DNA of 64,000 bases from Lacinutrix himadriensis (GTDB lineage Bacteria > Bacteroidota > Bacteroidia > Flavobacteriales > Flavobacteriaceae): assembly GCF_001418105.1 (NCBI RefSeq), contig NZ_LIQI01000018.1, positions 26,128 through 90,127 on the forward strand. The letters run 5' to 3'. The notes under the pieces are model-generated. The model ran no database searches, had not been told where the DNA came from, and saw nothing but the letters and a program-made list of their open reading frames with translations. Made by a program: the position numbers and the translations under genes. Shown here in pieces: positions 46,929 through 55,176 of this stretch. The number at the start of each line of letters is the position of its first letter. Within the stretch, counting starts at the first letter, position 1.

Positions 46929-47552
46929 ATGAAAAAAATAATCTTTGTTCTAATAATAAGTCTTTTGTCATCTTCCATAGATGCACAAGTAGATCCTGCG
47001 AATAAAAAAGAAATGTATGTTATACAAACCAAACTAGAAACGCTCTTTATGCAAGACCAACTCTTTAGAAGATTGTATCAAGATGCAGAGAAGAAATTTG
47101 GTACAGACTCTGCTGAAATGGATTATTTCTGGAAAGTAGTAGAAGATCAAGACAGACGTATTGAAAAGGAACTTATACAAATTATGGATACACATGGCTG
47201 GTTGGGTACAAGTGATGTTGGCAGATTAGCAAATGGTGCAATATGGAGTGTTATGCAGCACAGCAATCTAGAAATGAAGGAAAAATATGCACCACTAATG
47301 AAAGCTTCTGTTTTACAAGGCGAATCGCAAGCCATGCAATATGCAAGACTAATAGATAGAATGCTTATTAATGACAATAAACCACAAGTTTATGGTTCGC
47401 AAACCACAAAGGACAAAGATGGAAATCTTATTTTTTTCGAAATTGATAAGCCACAATTCATTAATAAAAGAAGAAAAGAAATTGGTCTAGAACCTATTGA
47501 AGCTTTTGCCAAAGAACGAGGAATAGACTGGACGATAAAGCAAAAAGAATAA
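46929..47552 (+). CDS. Exported DUF6624-like protein
   Basis: A 207-residue protein with a signal peptide (ending I-D-A-Q). The body contains M-D-T-H-G-W-L-G and V-M-Q-H-S-N-L-E, a pattern I associate with DUF6624 proteins. It is mostly helical, without Cys. Function unknown. It lies upstream of the arsenic operon but has its own promoter region and a 103-base gap, so it is probably not part of it. Confidence 0.7.
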   Translation: MKKIIFVLIISLLSSSIDAQVDPANKKEMYVIQTKLETLFMQDQLFRRLYQDAEKKFGTDSAEMDYFWKVVEDQDRRIEKELIQIMDTHGWLGTSDVGRLANGAIWSVMQHSNLEMKEKYAPLMKASVLQGESQAMQYARLIDRMLINDNKPQVYGSQTTKDKDGNLIFFEIDKPQFINKRRKEIGLEPIEAFAKERGIDWTIKQKE

Positions 47553-47618
47553 CGCCTATCCCCTATTTACATTATAAATAATATACTTTTTTTGAAAAAC
47601 ATAATTACTAATTAAAAT

Positions 47619-47638
47619 ATTAATCGTAATATTGCAAT
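47619..47638 (+). promoter_or_regulatory. Operator-like site upstream of arsR, copy 1
   Basis: Twenty-base imperfect dyad that starts ATTAATCGTA and ends TTGCAAT, 17 bases before the arsR ATG. Its sequence recurs at 48000-48019, and with the flanking AACAAATA 25 of 29 bases agree. It fits the A/T-rich dyads bound by ArsR dimers and overlaps a near -7 box (TAATATTG). Confidence 0.65.
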
Positions 47639-47655
47639 GAACAAATAAAACGAAA

Positions 47656-47985
47656 ATGGGATTAGCTAAAACCGAAATGTTTACAGACCAACAAAACGAG
47701 ATTGCATTATTTGCTAAAGTCTTTGGACATCCTGCTAGAGTGGCTATTTTACAGCACTTATTTAAAATTAATGCTTGTGTTTGTGGGGATTTAGTAAACC
47801 AAATCGGACTTGCACAACCTACTATTTCTCAGCATTTAAAAGAACTAAAACATTTAGGGTTAATTAAAGGAAACGTAGAAGGAACAAGTGTTTGCTATTG
47901 TATACATACCGAAAACTGGAGCAAAATGAAAAATGTAATGTTACAATTCTTAGATCAAGATATACAAAACACAGACTGTTGCTAA
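47656..47985 (+). CDS. arsR: ArsR-family arsenic-responsive repressor
   Basis: A 109-residue winged-helix protein. The As(III) site C-V-C (Cys41/Cys43) lies at the start of the DNA-recognition region, as C-V-C-D-L in plasmid R773 ArsR. The HTH follows (A-Q-P-T-I-S-Q-H-L-K-E-L), then the wing with Cys80/Cys82 and terminal Cys108-Cys109, which may add thiolates. It is the first gene of the ars operon and probably represses it by binding the two sites at 47619 and 48000. Confidence 0.92.
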   Translation: MGLAKTEMFTDQQNEIALFAKVFGHPARVAILQHLFKINACVCGDLVNQIGLAQPTISQHLKELKHLGLIKGNVEGTSVCYCIHTENWSKMKNVMLQFLDQDIQNTDCC

Positions 47986-47999
47986 AAAAAATTTAAAGC

Positions 48000-48019
48000 A
48001 TTAATCGTATAATCGCAAT
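48000..48019 (+). promoter_or_regulatory. Operator-like site between arsR and the DUF6428 gene, copy 2
   Basis: Second copy of the ATTAATCGTA...CGCAAT dyad, 88 bases before the DUF6428 ATG. It implies a second, separately repressed promoter for the resistance genes. Confidence 0.6.
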
Positions 48020-48106
48020 AAACAAATACAACTTTAAAACATCCTTAACCAATACTGGACACACAAGTAAAAGGATGTCACATAAAATAATTAAAAAAAT
48101 AAACAT

Positions 48107-48574
48107 ATGAAACTTTCAGAAATTAAAAACCATTTACAACAATTAGAAACCATTGCTTTTCAATTACCAAATGGCGAATTAGTACCAAATCATTTTCACG
48201 TTACCGAAGTTGGTAAAATCACCAAACACTTTATCGATTGTGGTGGAACCGTAAGAAAAGAAGAAGTGGTAAACTTTCAATTATGGAATGCTAACGATTA
48301 CGATCACAGATTGCATCCTGAAAAATTAATGCACATTATAGAACTTTCAGAAAAAACGCTAGGTATCGAAGATTTAGAGATTGAAGTAGAATACCAAGCA
48401 GATACTATTGGTAAATTCGGATTAGATTTTGACGGCACCAACTTCGTACTTACTACCAAACAAACAGACTGTTTAGCTAAAGATAATTGTGGAATTCCGG
48501 AAGCAAAACCAAAATTACAATTCTCTGATATCCCAACAGGAAACTCTTGCGAACCAGGAAGCGGTTGCTGCTAA
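48107..48574 (+). CDS. DUF6428 protein of the ars operon
   Basis: A 155-residue cytoplasmic protein. The N-terminal part is alpha/beta (about 1-110). The last 45 residues contain five Cys, with the end S-C-E-P-G-S-G-C-C. The family is found in flavobacterial ars operons between arsR and the phosphatase-like arsC. The Cys-rich end suggests arsenite binding or delivery to the reductase or pump; this is inference only. It has its own operator-like site 88 bases upstream. Confidence 0.8.
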   Translation: MKLSEIKNHLQQLETIAFQLPNGELVPNHFHVTEVGKITKHFIDCGGTVRKEEVVNFQLWNANDYDHRLHPEKLMHIIELSEKTLGIEDLEIEVEYQADTIGKFGLDFDGTNFVLTTKQTDCLAKDNCGIPEAKPKLQFSDIPTGNSCEPGSGCC

Positions 48575-48598
48575 TCTATTCTTAAACACCAATAAAAA

Positions 48599-49216
48599 AT
48601 GGCATTATTTAAATCTATTGAAGCATCTATTGCAACGTTAAATAAAGAAAATATAGATGTAGCACGCAAAGAAACGCTGCAACCACTGGCAACATATATT
48701 CAAGAAAAAGTACATGCAAATCAAGAAATTAGATTAAACTTTATTTGCACGCACAATTCTAGAAGAAGTCATTTATCACAAGTTTGGGCACAAACTTTAG
48801 CATACCATTTTGGTATTAAAAATGTGTTTTGTTATTCTGGAGGAACCGAAGCTACTGCCCTATTTCCTATGGTTGCAGAAACTTTAAAAAACACAGGTTT
48901 TGAAGTAAGCACTATTTCTGAAGGTAAAAACCCGGTATACACGATTAAACATTCTAACAACGAACATCCTGTTATCTGTTTTTCAAAAAAACTGGATGCG
49001 AATTTTAATCCGAAATCGGAATTCGCTGCAATTATGACCTGCTCGCAAGCAGATGGTGGTTGTCCGTTTATTGCTGGTGCAGAAAAACGTATTCCAATTA
49101 CTTTCGAAGATCCAAAAGCGTTTGATAATACACCACAACAAGCAGAAAAATACAACGAAAGAAGTCTACAAATTGCAACCGAATTATTTTACGTATTCTC
49201 TCAAATTCAATCTTAA
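48599..49216 (+). CDS. LMW-phosphatase-type arsenate reductase-like protein
   Basis: A 205-residue protein with the low-molecular-weight tyrosine phosphatase loop C-T-H-N-S-R-R at residues 50-56 (Cys50, Arg56). The later catalytic Asp region and Cys residues ([11 protein letters not shown]) may take part in the Cys relay of thioredoxin-coupled arsenate reductases. Probably reduces arsenate to arsenite. It follows DUF6428 by 24 bases and precedes acr3 by 2. Confidence 0.87.
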   Translation: MALFKSIEASIATLNKENIDVARKETLQPLATYIQEKVHANQEIRLNFICTHNSRRSHLSQVWAQTLAYHFGIKNVFCYSGGTEATALFPMVAETLKNTGFEVSTISEGKNPVYTIKHSNNEHPVICFSKKLDANFNPKSEFAAIMTCSQADGGCPFIAGAEKRIPITFEDPKAFDNTPQQAEKYNERSLQIATELFYVFSQIQS

Positions 49217-49218
49217 AA

Positions 49219-50268
49219 ATGGCAGCACCAAAAAAATTAAGTTTCCTAGATAAAAACCTAACCTTATGGATTTTTGTAGCCATGGCATTAGGCGTTTCTA
49301 TTGGCTATTTTTCGCCTAACTTTCCAGATTTCATCAACTCGTTAAGTCATGGAAGCACCAATATTCCAATTGCAATTGGTTTAATTTTAATGATGTATCC
49401 GCCTTTAGCAAAGGTGAATTATGCCTTATTACCAAAAGTCTTTAAAAACACGAAAATCCTTTCTATTTCGCTTATTCTAAACTGGATTATCGGTCCAGTT
49501 TTAATGTTTATTTTGGCGATTATTTTTTTAAGAGACTATCCGGAATATATGGTCGGACTAATACTAATTGGTCTTGCACGTTGCATTGCTATGGTTTTAG
49601 TTTGGAATGATCTTGCCGAAGGAAACAGTGAATACGGTGCAGGTTTAGTCGCTTTAAATAGTATTTTTCAAGTGTTTGCTTATAGTTTTTATGCATGGCT
49701 TTTTATAACGGTTCTCCCGCCCTATTTCGGATTTGAAGGTGCTATCGTAGATATTTCTATAACTACCATTGCCGAAAGTGTCGCTATTTATTTAGGAATC
49801 CCTTTCCTTTTAGGAATCCTAAGTCGTGTAATTCTTGTGCCTTTAAAAGGAGAAGAATGGTACACCAAAAAGTTCATTCCTACCATTTCACCAATTACTT
49901 TAATTGCGCTACTTTTTACTATTGTGGTTATGTTTTCGTTAAAAGGAGAATTGATTGTAGAAATACCAATGGATGTGGTTATTATTGCTATTCCGCTACT
50001 TATTTACTTTACGTTAATGTTTCTTATTGGCTTTTTCTTTACCAAAGCTACTGGTGCAACTTATGACAAAACCGCTTCGGTGGCATTTACAGCAGCTGGA
50101 AATAATTTCGAATTAGCCATTGCAGTTGCTATTGCTGTATTTGGGTTGAATTCCGGACAAGCATTCGCAGGAGTTATTGGTCCGTTAGTAGAAGTTCCTG
50201 CATTAATTTTATTGGTTAGAGTTTCCTTTTGGTTGCGAAAGAAATATTTTGGAAATGAGAATACTTAA
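49219..50268 (+). CDS. arsB: ACR3-family arsenite efflux transporter
   Basis: A 349-residue membrane protein with ten hydrophobic segments. The conserved Cys of ACR3 pumps is Cys122 in [12 protein letters not shown], and the C-terminal Glu is in [11 protein letters not shown]. It exports arsenite produced by the reductase encoded 2 bases upstream. Its last 102 bases are duplicated at 52554-52652. The symbol is used in the annotation-pipeline sense (also called acr3). Confidence 0.95.
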   Translation: MAAPKKLSFLDKNLTLWIFVAMALGVSIGYFSPNFPDFINSLSHGSTNIPIAIGLILMMYPPLAKVNYALLPKVFKNTKILSISLILNWIIGPVLMFILAIIFLRDYPEYMVGLILIGLARCIAMVLVWNDLAEGNSEYGAGLVALNSIFQVFAYSFYAWLFITVLPPYFGFEGAIVDISITTIAESVAIYLGIPFLLGILSRVILVPLKGEEWYTKKFIPTISPITLIALLFTIVVMFSLKGELIVEIPMDVVIIAIPLLIYFTLMFLIGFFFTKATGATYDKTASVAFTAAGNNFELAIAVAIAVFGLNSGQAFAGVIGPLVEVPALILLVRVSFWLRKKYFGNENT

Positions 50269-50368
50269 ACTTGACTTTGTGAAATAATTCAAGTAGTTTC
50301 GCTTAACATATACAAGTAGTTAAAATAAACTTGTATTATTTGAGTTAAAGCTAATTTATTGAATGTAA

Positions 50369-51127
50369 ATGATATTAGATAACAAAGTAATAGTTGTTTT
50401 ACCAGCTTACAATGCTGCTAAAACCTTAGAAAACACTTATAATGAAATCCCTTTTGATATCGTTGATGAAATAATTCTGGTAGATGATAATAGCACAGAC
50501 GATACTCTTAAAGTTGCCGAAAAACTTCAAATAAAACATATTATTAAGCATAATAAAAACAAAGGTTATGGTGGAAACCAAAAATCATGTTATAATAAAG
50601 CTTTAGAATTAGATGCGGATATTGTAGTAATGTTACATCCTGATTACCAATACACACCCAAACTTATTCATTCTATGTGCTATTTAATTGCGCATAACTT
50701 ATATGATGTGGTGTTAGGTTCCAGAATATTAGGAAATGGCGCATTATTAGGCGGTATGCCAATATATAAGTATATAAGCAATAGAATACTTACCCTTTTT
50801 CAAAATATAATGATTGGTCAAAAGTTATCGGAATACCATACTGGATATAGAGCTTTTTCTTCTAAAGTTTTGAAATCTATCGACTATTCAAAAAACTCAG
50901 ATAACTTTGTTTTTGATAATCAAATGCTATCTCAAATAGTATTTTATAATTACGAAATTGCAGAAATCACATGTCCAACAAAATATTTTGAAGAGGCTTC
51001 TTCCATTAATTTAAAAAGTAGTGTCATTTATGGTTTAGGTGTTGTTAAAACATCCTGTATGTTTTTCTTAGCAAAGCGTATGAAAATGAATTTTACAATT
51101 TTTCAAAAACCATTAGACCAACACTAA
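50369..51127 (+). CDS. Family 2 glycosyltransferase, dolichol-phosphate mannosyltransferase-like
   Basis: A 252-residue GT2 enzyme with no membrane segment at the end: N-terminal V-V-L-P-A-Y-N-A-A-K-T-L, D-D-N-S-T-D-D-T, and the metal-binding region near V-M-L-H-P-D-Y-Q-Y, where GT2 usually has DxD. It probably transfers a sugar to a lipid carrier. It overlaps the next gene by one base. Base composition looks even more AT-rich than the ars genes, and the pair is flanked by acr3 sequence, so it is likely acquired. Confidence 0.88.
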   Translation: MILDNKVIVVLPAYNAAKTLENTYNEIPFDIVDEIILVDDNSTDDTLKVAEKLQIKHIIKHNKNKGYGGNQKSCYNKALELDADIVVMLHPDYQYTPKLIHSMCYLIAHNLYDVVLGSRILGNGALLGGMPIYKYISNRILTLFQNIMIGQKLSEYHTGYRAFSSKVLKSIDYSKNSDNFVFDNQMLSQIVFYNYEIAEITCPTKYFEEASSINLKSSVIYGLGVVKTSCMFFLAKRMKMNFTIFQKPLDQH

Positions 51128-52548
51128 TGTTAAAACTAATTAAGGACAATCTATTTTACTATTTAAGTTTAATTATACTAATTGTTTTATATACATCTAG
51201 TTTACAAAACAGTTTTTTTTGGGATACCATTCAATTAGCTTCCAAACATGCTAATTATTATTTGTCAACTAATTTTTCAAATATATTATTACCTAATTCT
51301 ATAGATAGTGGACATATTCCAACCTTTGGGTTTTACCTTGCTTTCATATGGAGCCTTTTCGGAAAAAGCCTTATTGTTAGTCATTTATCCATGTTACCCT
51401 TTGTCTTAGGAATTGTTTGGCAACTCAAAAAAACAGTAACATTTTTCTTTAAAAAAGAGCATATTGGTATTGTATTCTTATTAGTATTTTTAGATCCTAC
51501 TTTATTAAGTCAGATTACTTTAATTTCACCAGACATACCTTTAGTCTTTTTCTTTTTACTAGGTTTAAATAGTGTTCTCCAAAACAAAAAACATATTTTA
51601 TTAATTAGTATACTGCTACTTTTTCTTACCAGTATGCGAGGTATGATGGTTGCTTTTTGTATTCTTATTATAGATATTTTCTACAATGTGAATTTCAACA
51701 ATTCTGTTAAGAAGATATTTTATTCGTTACTAAAAAGAAGCAAAATATATTTACCAGCTGTGTTCGTATTTATCTTGTTTAATCTTTACCATTATCTGGA
51801 AAAAGGATGGATTGGATATCACGAAGATTCACCTTGGGCAAATTGTTTTGAATCTGTAAATTTAAAAGGGTACTTTTTTAATATAGGCATCTTATTTTGG
51901 CGAATTATTGACTTTGGTAGAATTGGAATTTGGATCGTATTTTCTATCTTATTTCTAAAATATGGAAAACAAATATTTAGAGATAAATTAACACGACAAC
52001 TTCTATTTATATTTATCTGTATTCTTCTTATTTTACCATTAAACATGCTATGGGCAAAAAACTTACTTGCACATAGGTACCTATTACCTATATACTTAAC
52101 CTTTGCTTTATTATGTGCTAGAATCTTATTTTATTCAAATTCTAGTGTAACTTTAAAACGAGTATTAATTGGTATTTGGTTACTTGCAATAACAACTGGT
52201 AACTTTTGGGTATATCCAGATAAAATTTCTCAAGGATGGGATTCTACTTTAGGCCATCTGCCATATTACAAACTTAGAAATCAAGCTATAAACTACTTAG
52301 AGGAACAAGAAATTGATATCGATCAAGTACAGTCCTTTTTTCCTAATACTGCACTAATAGATAATATTGATTTAAATGGGAATCCTAAAAATTTCAAAGG
52401 CTTTAAAGCAGGTGCAGAATATGTTTTTTACTCAAACATCTACAACATCAGTGATAAAGATTATGAGGTGTTAGCAAAGGAATATGACGTAATAAAAGAG
52501 TTTAAAAACCAAATTGTTTTTATCAAAATCTACAAAAAACAAAAATAA
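51127..52548 (+). CDS. Polytopic membrane protein, GT39/ArnT-like type
   Basis: A 473-residue protein with about eleven membrane segments. The first loop contains F-F-W-D-T-I-Q-L, and a further loop has S-P-D-I-P-L, a pattern of lipid-linked-sugar transferases (PMT_2/ArnT type, GT-C fold). It probably uses the lipid-linked sugar made by the preceding GT2 enzyme to modify lipid A, a glycan or a protein. The exact acceptor cannot be told. Start codon overlaps the stop of the upstream gene. Confidence 0.78.
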   Translation: MLKLIKDNLFYYLSLIILIVLYTSSLQNSFFWDTIQLASKHANYYLSTNFSNILLPNSIDSGHIPTFGFYLAFIWSLFGKSLIVSHLSMLPFVLGIVWQLKKTVTFFFKKEHIGIVFLLVFLDPTLLSQITLISPDIPLVFFFLLGLNSVLQNKKHILLISILLLFLTSMRGMMVAFCILIIDIFYNVNFNNSVKKIFYSLLKRSKIYLPAVFVFILFNLYHYLEKGWIGYHEDSPWANCFESVNLKGYFFNIGILFWRIIDFGRIGIWIVFSILFLKYGKQIFRDKLTRQLLFIFICILLILPLNMLWAKNLLAHRYLLPIYLTFALLCARILFYSNSSVTLKRVLIGIWLLAITTGNFWVYPDKISQGWDSTLGHLPYYKLRNQAINYLEEQEIDIDQVQSFFPNTALIDNIDLNGNPKNFKGFKAGAEYVFYSNIYNISDKDYEVLAKEYDVIKEFKNQIVFIKIYKKQK

Positions 52549-52553
52549 GTTTT

Positions 52554-52652
52554 ATTCGCAGGAGTTATTGGTCCGTTAGTAGAAGTTCCCGTATTCATTT
52601 TATTGGTTAGCATTTCCTTTTGACTACAAAAGAAATATTTTAAAAACAATAC
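52554..52652 (+). pseudogene. Remnant of an acr3 3' end
   Basis: Aligned with acr3 positions 50163-50264: the first 36 bases are identical, and the remainder has about a dozen substitutions and a 3-base gap. In the original frame it reads [11 protein letters not shown], then a stop TGA after S-I-S-F. No start. It lies 5 bases beyond the glycosyltransferase pair, so the pair sits between two copies of the acr3 end. Confidence 0.88.
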
Positions 52653-52740
52653 CAATATGAAAGTATGCTACTGCTAGTAAAAGGTATTCAACCACTTGCC
52701 TCTTTGATACTTCAAAAAAACAAGTACCCTAATACATTGA

Positions 52741-52769
52741 AAAAGCTGTGAACTTACGCCACAGCTTTT
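52741..52769. terminator. Terminator between the acr3 remnant and the Ser-rich gene
   Basis: Stem AAAAGCTGTG (52741-52750) with CACAGCTTTT (52760-52769), 9-base loop. T-run on + and A-run on the other side make it bidirectional. A second hairpin (ACACCACT 52790-52797 with AGTGGTGT 52825-52832) lies just before the stop of the minus-strand gene. Confidence 0.8.
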
Positions 52770-52840
52770 TATTAAAATTAGGTTATAGTACACCACTAAA
52801 TAAAAGAGACGTGCTCTAAAACTCAGTGGTGTTTTAGTAT

Positions 52841-53572
52841 TTACGAACCAATTGGTCCTATTTTAATTTTGGATCCTGCCGCAAGTGTATTACCACTTAC
52901 AGTACCATTGGATGCATCTACAGGAACTAATGGTGTTTGATTTAACATAGTAACAGAGGATGTAGATCCATCTTCTTTTGTAAACGAAAATACAGTAGAT
53001 TCTACTGCTATTACCGTTGGAGAAGGATGAAGTAGTTGTCCTGTCACTTTAACACTAGAAGTTACCAATACCTTTGAAGCACTCTTAACCATTATGTTTG
53101 CTACGGAATTAGCTACAGTTACATCGTTATGGGCATCTCCAGAGTCATATTTATTAATCTTTTCCGTAAGATTACTGCTGCTATTTGAATAGCTACTAGA
53201 ACTTTTACCAACTAACCATCCAAAAATTCCAGAGGATGAAGATGCAGCAGACGAATATGCAGCCCCATTTACTTCTTTTTGAAAATTACTATTGTTTTTG
53301 TAACTACTACTCTTTTTAACTTCTTCAATAATCTGTTTGAAGCTTTCTTCAGAAACAGAAGTAACTTCTATTCTTATATTAGCAGTTACCTCTGCTCCCA
53401 ATCCAGGACTAACAGATACCGTTGTTGCTGTTCCATAGCCATTCTGAATTTCCATGTTTTTAAACTGTTGATTCTGCGCTGTAGATGCTGTTGCTCTTAG
53501 CGATTGATTCGCTGTTTCCATTCCTGAAAAAACAAATCCAGGATTCTTAATTAAATTGATTTTTATTGACAT
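52841..53572 (-). CDS. Hypothetical Ser-rich protein, 243 residues
   Basis: No signal peptide, membrane segment or recognised domain. The protein is very rich in Ser, Thr, Val and Asn; the middle has long Ser runs (S-S-A-A-S-S-S-S-G and S-S-S-S-Y-S-N-S-S-S-N). The N-terminal 60 residues contain V-S-V-S-P-G-L-G-A-E and beta-type alternation. Ser-rich segments may be linkers. Might be a self-assembling or secreted effector-type protein, but nothing in the sequence supports a specific function. Confidence 0.65.
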   Translation of the reverse strand: MSIKINLIKNPGFVFSGMETANQSLRATASTAQNQQFKNMEIQNGYGTATTVSVSPGLGAEVTANIRIEVTSVSEESFKQIIEEVKKSSSYKNNSNFQKEVNGAAYSSAASSSSGIFGWLVGKSSSSYSNSSSNLTEKINKYDSGDAHNDVTVANSVANIMVKSASKVLVTSSVKVTGQLLHPSPTVIAVESTVFSFTKEDGSTSSVTMLNQTPLVPVDASNGTVSGNTLAAGSKIKIGPIGS

Positions 53573-53990
53573 GATTCAAATATTTAATAATTAATAGAAT
53601 AATGAAGACCTTTGAAAGTCTCTTCGTTATAATCAAAAAAATGAATAGCTAGCAAATCGAATATTATGTTTTTGATTACACTACAAATATCGGTGGATAA
53701 TTGCCTGAAAATTAGAGTTTAAATACTACTTAAAATAAACGAGTAGAATCACTTAGTCTTGTTCTTTCAAAACATAAATACTAAAAATTAACACTTTACA
53801 TTAAAACACCACAATAAAAACTAGACACAAATAGGAAACGATTCCTATAATCACACATAAAATATTCGTAAAAAACAGGAAACTGAAACACCTCTTTTAT
53901 AGTCTATAAAATGTAAATAATGTATGTATCGTTTTTGGTAGTACTTTTATATAAAATCACGTAAATTCGCATAATTACATTTTCCACTCT
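53573..53990. other. Divergent intergenic region of 418 bases
   Basis: No coding character. The region is very AT-rich. The clearest element is an inverted repeat at 53831-53848 (7-base arms). It should hold the promoters of the Ser-rich gene (minus) and the HipA-like gene (plus), but I found no clear TAnnTTTG box. Confidence 0.6.
53831..53848. promoter_or_regulatory. Inverted repeat upstream of the HipA-like gene
   Basis: ATAGGAA (53831-53837) and TTCCTAT (53842-53848) around ACGA. Perfect 7-base arms in the middle of the large gap, 142 bases before the HipA-like ATG. Candidate operator; no regulator is assigned. Confidence 0.35.
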
Positions 53991-54770
53991 ATGAATACAA
54001 TTGATATTAGAACCGTAGATGTTACGCAATACGTGCATCCTTTGCGAGAAGGTGGTTCGCTTCCTGCAATCGTGAAAGCTGATGATGGCTTTTTATATGT
54101 ATTAAAATTTAGAGGCGCCGGACAAGGGAAAAAAGCATTAATTTCCGAATTTATTGGTGGTGAAATAGCCAGAGCAATTGGCTTAAAAGTTCCAGAATTA
54201 GTCTTTATGAATCTCGACGATTCCTTCAGCAAAACAGAACCAGACGAAGAAATTCAAGACCTTCTTAAATTTAGTGTCGGTTTAAATCTTGGCTTGCATT
54301 TTTTATCTAGTGCTATTACTTTTGATCCTTTGGTAAGTACTGTAGACGCTATGACAGCTTCCAAAGTAGTACTTCTTGATAGCATGATAAGTAATATTGA
54401 TAGAACCGCAAAAAACACCAATTTATTACATTGGAATAATGAGCTTTGGGTGATTGATAATGGCGCGAGTTTTTACTTTCATCACAATTGGAAAACCTGG
54501 GAAAGTCATCTTACTAGAACGTTTCCGCTTATAAAAGACCATGTGCTTTTACAAAAAGCAACCCAATTAAACGAAGCTGCAAAAGAAATCCAACAGCTTT
54601 TAGATAAAGATAAAATTGTAGAAATTATTTCTAATATTCCAGAAGACTGGCTAATTAGCGAAGCAGACACCATGCTCCCTGAAGAAATGCGTGAAGCATA
54701 TATTACCTTTATAACCACAAGATTTTCTAAAATAGATCTATTAATTAAAGAAGCCAAAGATGCAAGATAG
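53991..54770 (+). CDS. HipA-like kinase
   Basis: A 259-residue protein of the HipA-like kinase group, without the N-terminal HipA domain (short form). ATP-binding Lys is probably Lys39 in Y-V-L-K-F; the catalytic loop is N-I-D-R-T-A-K-N-T-N (Asp137, Asn142/144), and the metal-binding Asp156 lies in V-I-D-N-G-A-S. No HipB-like antitoxin is next to it; the partner is a DUF3037 gene overlapping by 11 bases. Target of phosphorylation unknown. It may be a toxin, a regulator or a defence component. Confidence 0.87.
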   Translation: MNTIDIRTVDVTQYVHPLREGGSLPAIVKADDGFLYVLKFRGAGQGKKALISEFIGGEIARAIGLKVPELVFMNLDDSFSKTEPDEEIQDLLKFSVGLNLGLHFLSSAITFDPLVSTVDAMTASKVVLLDSMISNIDRTAKNTNLLHWNNELWVIDNGASFYFHHNWKTWESHLTRTFPLIKDHVLLQKATQLNEAAKEIQQLLDKDKIVEIISNIPEDWLISEADTMLPEEMREAYITFITTRFSKIDLLIKEAKDAR

Positions 54771-55143
54771 ATGTACATTTGAATATGCAATAATTCGAAT
54801 TGTTCCTAAAGTAGAAAGGGAAGAATTCTTTAATGTTGGAGTCATCCTTTTTTCTAAACGGAAGAAATTTCTAGGTATTAAATACCATATTAATCCAGAG
54901 AAACTGAAAGCCTTTGCTTGCGAAATGGAATTGGAAACATTTAATGAATACCTTCATGCTTGGAAACTAGTTTGTGAAGGTGCTCCTTCCGGAGGAAAAA
55001 TAGGCACGCTAGAACTTTCCGATAGATTTAGATGGCTAACTGCGTGCAGAAGTACCATTATTCAAAGTTCTAAAACACATCCAGGAATAACCACCGATCC
55101 AGAAAAAGAACTTGAAGATATTTTCCAAAAGTGTGTGTTGTAG
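54760..55143 (+). CDS. DUF3037 protein
   Basis: A 127-residue soluble protein of the DUF3037 family: Y-A-I-I-R-I-V-P-K-V-E-R-E-E-F near the start, N-V-G-V-I-L-F, and R-F-R-W-L-T-A-C-R-S later on. It overlaps the HipA-like gene by 11 bases, so the two are translationally coupled. Its function is not known; the pairing is repeatedly seen with HipA-like kinases, so it may be substrate, adaptor or neutraliser (inference). Confidence 0.85.
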   Translation: MQDRCTFEYAIIRIVPKVEREEFFNVGVILFSKRKKFLGIKYHINPEKLKAFACEMELETFNEYLHAWKLVCEGAPSGGKIGTLELSDRFRWLTACRSTIIQSSKTHPGITTDPEKELEDIFQKCVL

Positions 55144-55176
55144 CAATCTTTAAATTAGCGTCGCAAACAAAAAGTT

